Assembly (NCBI GenBank): GCA_902490095.1
Contig: CABUCQ010000097.1
Location: 1 to 8,008, forward strand
Direction of reading: 5' to 3'
From: an uncultured Collinsella sp.
GTDB lineage: Bacteria > Actinomycetota > Coriobacteriia > Coriobacteriales > Coriobacteriaceae
Length of the DNA: 8,008 nt
Shown: positions 5,897 to 8,008 of the stretch, piece by piece
Numbering within the stretch: the first letter of the stretch is position 1
Layout of the letters: each line of letters begins with the position of its first letter
Notes under the pieces: model-generated
Told to the model about the DNA's origin: nothing
Seen by the model: the letters and a program-made list of their open reading frames with translations, nothing else
The model's database searches: none
Position numbers and translations under genes: made by a program

Positions 5897-6607
5897 CTAC
5901 TCCTCGGGCAGGATATGAAAACCAAGCGCCTGAATGTCGCGGGCAAAGCCCTTGACCGTATCAAGCGAGTACTCAAGCAAATCTTTCCCGAAATTCTTGC
6001 GCTTGGCAAGAAGGGCATTGGGGACCGTAATGATCTGGCAGCCAACAGACTCTGCCTGGAAGATGTTGAGCACCTCACGCGTGGATGCCCAGAGAACCTC
6101 GGCGGCGGGCTTGACGGCAGCCTTCTTTACGGACTCCGCCATGAGGGGCAGCGGATCGACACCGGTATCGGCGATTCGGCCGGCAAAGATAGACAGAATA
6201 GAGGGGGTCTCGGCAGAAACGGCATCGACGAACTCGTCGACCTGCTCGGGCGTGAAGATAGTGGTGACATTCACCTTGATGCCGTCGGCAGAAAGGCGCT
6301 TGACCAACGCGGCAGTGGACTCGCCCTTGGTGTTGAGCGCCGGAATCTTAACGTAGACGTTGTCTGCCCAGGTTGCGATCTCGCGAGCCTCGGCTTCCAT
6401 ACCCGCCTCGTCGTCGGCGAATACCTCAAAAGAGACCGACACATCGGTAATGTGCTCAAGAACCGTCTTGGCAAAAGCGCGGTAGTCGGTCACGCCGCCG
6501 GCCTTCATAAGGGAAGGATTGGTCGTGAAGCCCTGAACGTTGCCATTGTCATGCATGTCAAGCATGCCCTCGAGGTTAGCGCCGTCGGCAAACACCTTGA
6601 TCGCCAT
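5897..6607 (-). CDS. Transaldolase, short TalC/FSA-type (copy 2), first gene of the PTS operon
   Basis: The product is 236 residues and a close paralogue of copy 1 (about 81% identity by eye), with two extra glutamates at the C-terminus. It keeps Asp8, Asn30 in GFTTNPSL, the Schiff-base lysine Lys87 in VYVKIP, and the transaldolase-type residues Glu61 and Phe141 at positions that are Gln and Tyr in fructose-6-phosphate aldolase. Conserved tracts include SADGIKVNVTTIFTPEQVD and FAGRIADTGVDP. As the promoter-proximal gene, made together with the transporter, it likely processes a phosphorylated sugar derived from the imported substrate through the pentose phosphate pathway. The start is the ATG with AAAGGA at 6614-6619; a longer frame from 6664 would run through the operator and leader. 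The differences from copy 1 are spread along the length, suggesting an older duplication rather than a recent copy. Confidence 0.93.
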   Translation of the reverse strand: MAIKVFADGANLEGMLDMHDNGNVQGFTTNPSLMKAGGVTDYRAFAKTVLEHITDVSVSFEVFADDEAGMEAEAREIATWADNVYVKIPALNTKGESTAALVKRLSADGIKVNVTTIFTPEQVDEFVDAVSAETPSILSIFAGRIADTGVDPLPLMAESVKKAAVKPAAEVLWASTREVLNIFQAESVGCQIITVPNALLAKRKNFGKDLLEYSLDTVKGFARDIQALGFHILPEE

Positions 6608-6613
6608 GTTCGG

Positions 6614-6619
6614 TCCTTT
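6614..6619 (-). promoter_or_regulatory. Ribosome binding site of transaldolase copy 2
   Basis: AAAGGA on the minus strand lies 6 bases before the ATG at 6607. It supports that start over the upstream ATG at 6664. Confidence 0.8.
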
Positions 6620-6638
6620 CTCATCTAACACTATTGCT

Positions 6639-6713
6639 ATCGAAAGCCTTCTTCTTTGTTTCAAAAGCTTTTCGGTTTTCTTTTATAAACCATTTCAAAA
6701 GCTATCGAAAGCT
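6639..6713 (-). promoter_or_regulatory. Four operator-like decamers upstream of the PTS operon
   Basis: Read on the minus strand, a decamer of form (A/G)GCTTT(C/T)GA(A/T) occurs four times. The copies are AGCTTTCGAT (6713-6704), AGCTTTTGAA (6703-6694), AGCTTTTGAA (6669-6660) and GGCTTTCGAT (6648-6639). Start-to-start distances are 10, 34 and 21 bases. The first two are a perfect tandem one helical turn apart; the last pair is two turns apart. They surround the candidate -10 sequence of the operon. Repeated half-sites at helical spacing suit a DeoR-family repressor, and one is encoded divergently next door. Confidence 0.6.
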
Positions 6714-6723
6714 CAATTGTCAA
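6682..6723 (-). promoter_or_regulatory. Candidate promoter(s) of the transaldolase-PTS operon
   Basis: Two sigma-A-like possibilities overlap. TTGACA (6723-6718) is a perfect -35 but has only a poor TTTTGA at 17-base spacing. TATAAA (6687-6682) is a good -10, with TTTCGA 17 bases upstream as a weak -35. Two operator-like decamers lie between them, so repressor binding would block either. Which one is used cannot be told from sequence alone. Confidence 0.5.
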
Positions 6724-6878
6724 CTTTCCCCTGAACGGTCGAATATCGGGCGTGAACGTACTTCTTTTGGGCGGCACCTTCAGAATGAGACTCTTTATAG
6801 CCCGTTTACGTGCAAACTATCTGCTACGCGTGCATTTGTGACATGCCATTCCGTTCTTTTGATTCATTCGAATTTGCC

Positions 6879-6907
6879 TTGTTCTTTTCATATCGATACG
6901 TTATATT
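6879..6907 (+). promoter_or_regulatory. Promoter of the deoR-family gene
   Basis: TTGTTC (6879-6884), a 17-base spacer and TATATT (6902-6907) form a good sigma-A-type pair, 50 bases upstream of the regulator's ATG. It points away from the PTS operon promoter, so both share the 349-bp control region. The stretch 6724-6878 between the two promoters holds no gene or further motif I can support. Confidence 0.6.
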
Positions 6908-6932
6908 TCGATTACGAAAGGCGCATCTTTTA

Positions 6933-6950
6933 CCTTTTGTTCAAAAGGAG
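6933..6950 (+). promoter_or_regulatory. Palindrome overlapping the regulator's ribosome binding site
   Basis: CCTTTTG (6933-6939) and CAAAAGG (6942-6948) are perfect inverted repeats separated by TT. The right half is part of the ribosome binding site AAAAGGAG (6943-6950), 6 bases before the ATG at 6957, which fixes that start. TTCAAAAGGA (6940-6949) also matches 8 of 10 bases of the operator decamer seen upstream of the PTS operon, read in the opposite orientation. It could be an autoregulatory operator or a hairpin that hides the ribosome binding site. Confidence 0.5.
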
Positions 6951-6956
6951 CGGCAT

Positions 6957-7748
6957 ATGGCATCTACTTCAGACCTTTCACCGGCCGAGCGTCAGCGATT
7001 TATCATGAACTGGCTGGCCGAAAAGCCAAATATCTCGGTATCCGACATCGTTCGTCGTTTTTCGGTTTCGGAAGTCACCGCACGACACGACCTCATCTCG
7101 CTGGAATCCGAAGGCAAGCTGCGTCGCGTACGCGGCGGAGCGGTATCGCTTTCTCGCTCCAACGCAATCTCGTATCCCGAGGAGCGCATCAATGTCCAAG
7201 TCGAGGCCAAGGAGGCCATCGCCGCAACCGCAGCAACTCTTGTTGATGATGGCGATGTTCTGGTAATTGACATCGGCACCACAGGCTTTTACTTCGCTAA
7301 GGCCCTCATGGACAAGCGTGAGATCACCATTATCACCGGCGATCTTGCAATCGCGAACTACGCCAGCTTCAATCTCCCCAATGCTTCGGTAGTGCTGCTG
7401 GGCGGCTCCGTGCGCAAGGGCCACCTCTATCTCGCGGGCGCACTAACGCTCGACTGCATGAGCAAACTACATGCCGACAAGGCGTTTGTCAGTGCCGACG
7501 GATTCCACCCCGACCACGGTTTTACCGTCGAGCACGACTTCTCGGCCATGATCAAGCATATGTACCTTACCAACTCAAACCAGGGCTACATGATGGTTGA
7601 CCAGGGAAAGTTCAACAAGACCAGTTTTTATCAGTCCGCGCAGATCGATGACCTCGATGGCATCATCGTTGATGGAGACGACGAGGGCATCATGACGGCG
7701 GCGATCGAGAGCAGTCGCAGTCATCCCAAGCTCTATATTGCAAAATAG
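6957..7748 (+). CDS. DeoR-family transcriptional regulator
   Basis: This 263-residue protein has the usual DeoR-family size and domain order. Residues about 6-60 form the winged helix-turn-helix (RQRFIMNWLAEKPNISVSDI, then FSVSEVTARHDLISLESEGK, then LRRVRGGAV). The C-terminal sugar-phosphate sensor domain, from about residue 80 to the end, shows DIGTTG, VVLLGGSVRKG, ADKAFVSADGF and MMVDQGKFNK. Such proteins usually repress sugar-use operons until a phosphorylated intermediate binds. Divergent placement and the repeated operator-like decamers make the transaldolase-PTS operon its likely target. The start is the ATG after AAAAGGAG; an in-frame ATG at 6810 would run through the promoter and is rejected. 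A stem-loop begins 3 bases after the stop. Confidence 0.93.
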   Translation: MASTSDLSPAERQRFIMNWLAEKPNISVSDIVRRFSVSEVTARHDLISLESEGKLRRVRGGAVSLSRSNAISYPEERINVQVEAKEAIAATAATLVDDGDVLVIDIGTTGFYFAKALMDKREITIITGDLAIANYASFNLPNASVVLLGGSVRKGHLYLAGALTLDCMSKLHADKAFVSADGFHPDHGFTVEHDFSAMIKHMYLTNSNQGYMMVDQGKFNKTSFYQSAQIDDLDGIIVDGDDEGIMTAAIESSRSHPKLYIAK

Positions 7749-7751
7749 CTC

Positions 7752-7792
7752 AAATGGCCGGGTCGCCCCCACTGCGGGCGACCCGGCCATTT
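7752..7792. terminator. Bidirectional intrinsic terminator between convergent genes
   Basis: AAATGGCCGGGTCGCCC (7752-7768) and its exact reverse complement (7776-7792) form a 17-bp perfect stem with a 7-base loop. The A-rich foot of one arm and the T-rich foot of the other let it serve both directions. The plus-strand exit is ATTTATTAAA and the minus-strand exit is ATTTGAGCTATTTTG. It ends both the deoR-family gene and the HAD gene. Confidence 0.88.
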
Positions 7793-7793
7793 A

Positions 7794-8008
7794 TTAAATC
7801 AACCCAAAGTAGCGCATCGCTGTGACGGTACCGTCGTGTGCGACATCGTCGGTCACGTAGTCGGCGACTGCTTTGACCTCGGGCATGGCGTTACCCATGG
7901 CCACGGCTGTCTCAACGGCGGCGAGCATGCCCAGGTCGTTGCCCGAATCACCAAAGCCAAAGGTGCGCGCGTTGCCGGTGCGACCCAGGTATTCCAGCGC
8001 TCGCGCCA
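7794..8008 (-). CDS. Cof-type HAD-IIB family hydrolase, C-terminal part (partial)
   Basis: Only the last 70 residues are in the window; the gene continues past the right edge. The minus-strand frame reads FGFGDSGNDLGML, where GDSGND is HAD motif IV (metal-binding aspartates), then AVAMGNAMPEVKAVADYVT, the typical end of Cof-type sugar-phosphate or flavin phosphatases. The final residues are MRYFGLI, followed by two consecutive TAA stops (7794-7796 and 7791-7793). The second stop lies within the foot of the shared terminator. Substrate cannot be told from this part. It is convergent with the deoR-family gene and probably not part of the PTS system. It is too short in the window for a start or N-terminal motifs to be judged. 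Confidence 0.85.
   Translation of the reverse strand, partial: ARALEYLGRTGNARTFGFGDSGNDLGMLAAVETAVAMGNAMPEVKAVADYVTDDVAHDGTVTAMRYFGLI

Noticed and set aside
6831..6850. CRP-like half-site TTGTGACATG in the divergent region
   Set aside because: Only one half of the TGTGA-N6-TCACA pattern is present; the second half does not match.
6810..6956. N-terminal extension of the DeoR-family protein from the ATG at 6810
   Set aside because: The frame crosses the candidate promoter, the residues are Phe/Cys/Tyr-rich and unlike a DeoR N-terminus, and AAAAGGAG fixes the start at 6957.

Overview
The window looks like a chromosomal segment of a high-GC, gut-type actinobacterium. Collinsella or another member of the Coriobacteriia is my best guess. 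It rests on GC-rich codon use in tex combined with a short TalC-type transaldolase and an Ula/SgaT-type PTS. This is inference from composition and gene content; no marker gene confirms it.

Layout, left to right. Positions 1-122 form an imperfect long inverted repeat with no gene. tex (224-2371, +) encodes a full-length Tex/YhgF-type S1 RNA-binding protein. It converges on a short transaldolase gene (tal copy 1, 2597-3301, -). Between the two stops sits a 220-bp element with 50-bp inverted arms around the intrinsic terminator of tal copy 1. A 324-bp gap (3302-3625) carries candidate operator motifs for tal copy 1 and the strong terminator of the next operon. A four-gene minus-strand operon follows, in transcription order: transaldolase copy 2 (6607-5897), PTS EIIA (5887-5441), PTS EIIB (5364-5089) and PTS EIIC of the UlaA/SgaT family (5017-3626). 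A 349-bp divergent control region (6608-6956) separates it from a DeoR-family repressor (6957-7748, +). A bidirectional terminator then separates that gene from the C-terminal end of a Cof-type HAD phosphatase (7794-8008, -), which runs off the window.

How the parts fit: the PTS would import and phosphorylate a sugar or sugar acid at the membrane. The phosphoryl group passes EIIA His66, then EIIB Cys7, then substrate at EIIC. The co-transcribed transaldolase would feed the product into the non-oxidative pentose phosphate pathway. The DeoR protein, read divergently, probably senses a phosphorylated sugar and represses the operon. None of the enzymes specific to classical ascorbate use (UlaD/E/F/G type) lies in the window, so the substrate is unassigned. 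The two transaldolases are about 81% identical by eye and bracket the PTS genes. Both carry active-site residues typical of transaldolase rather than fructose-6-phosphate aldolase.

The most notable non-coding signals are the 50-bp inverted repeat around 2379-2598, the 122-bp inverted repeat at the left end, four matching operator-like decamers upstream of transaldolase copy 2, a perfect palindrome over the ribosome binding site of the repressor gene, and an antisense-oriented terminator between EIIB and EIIC.
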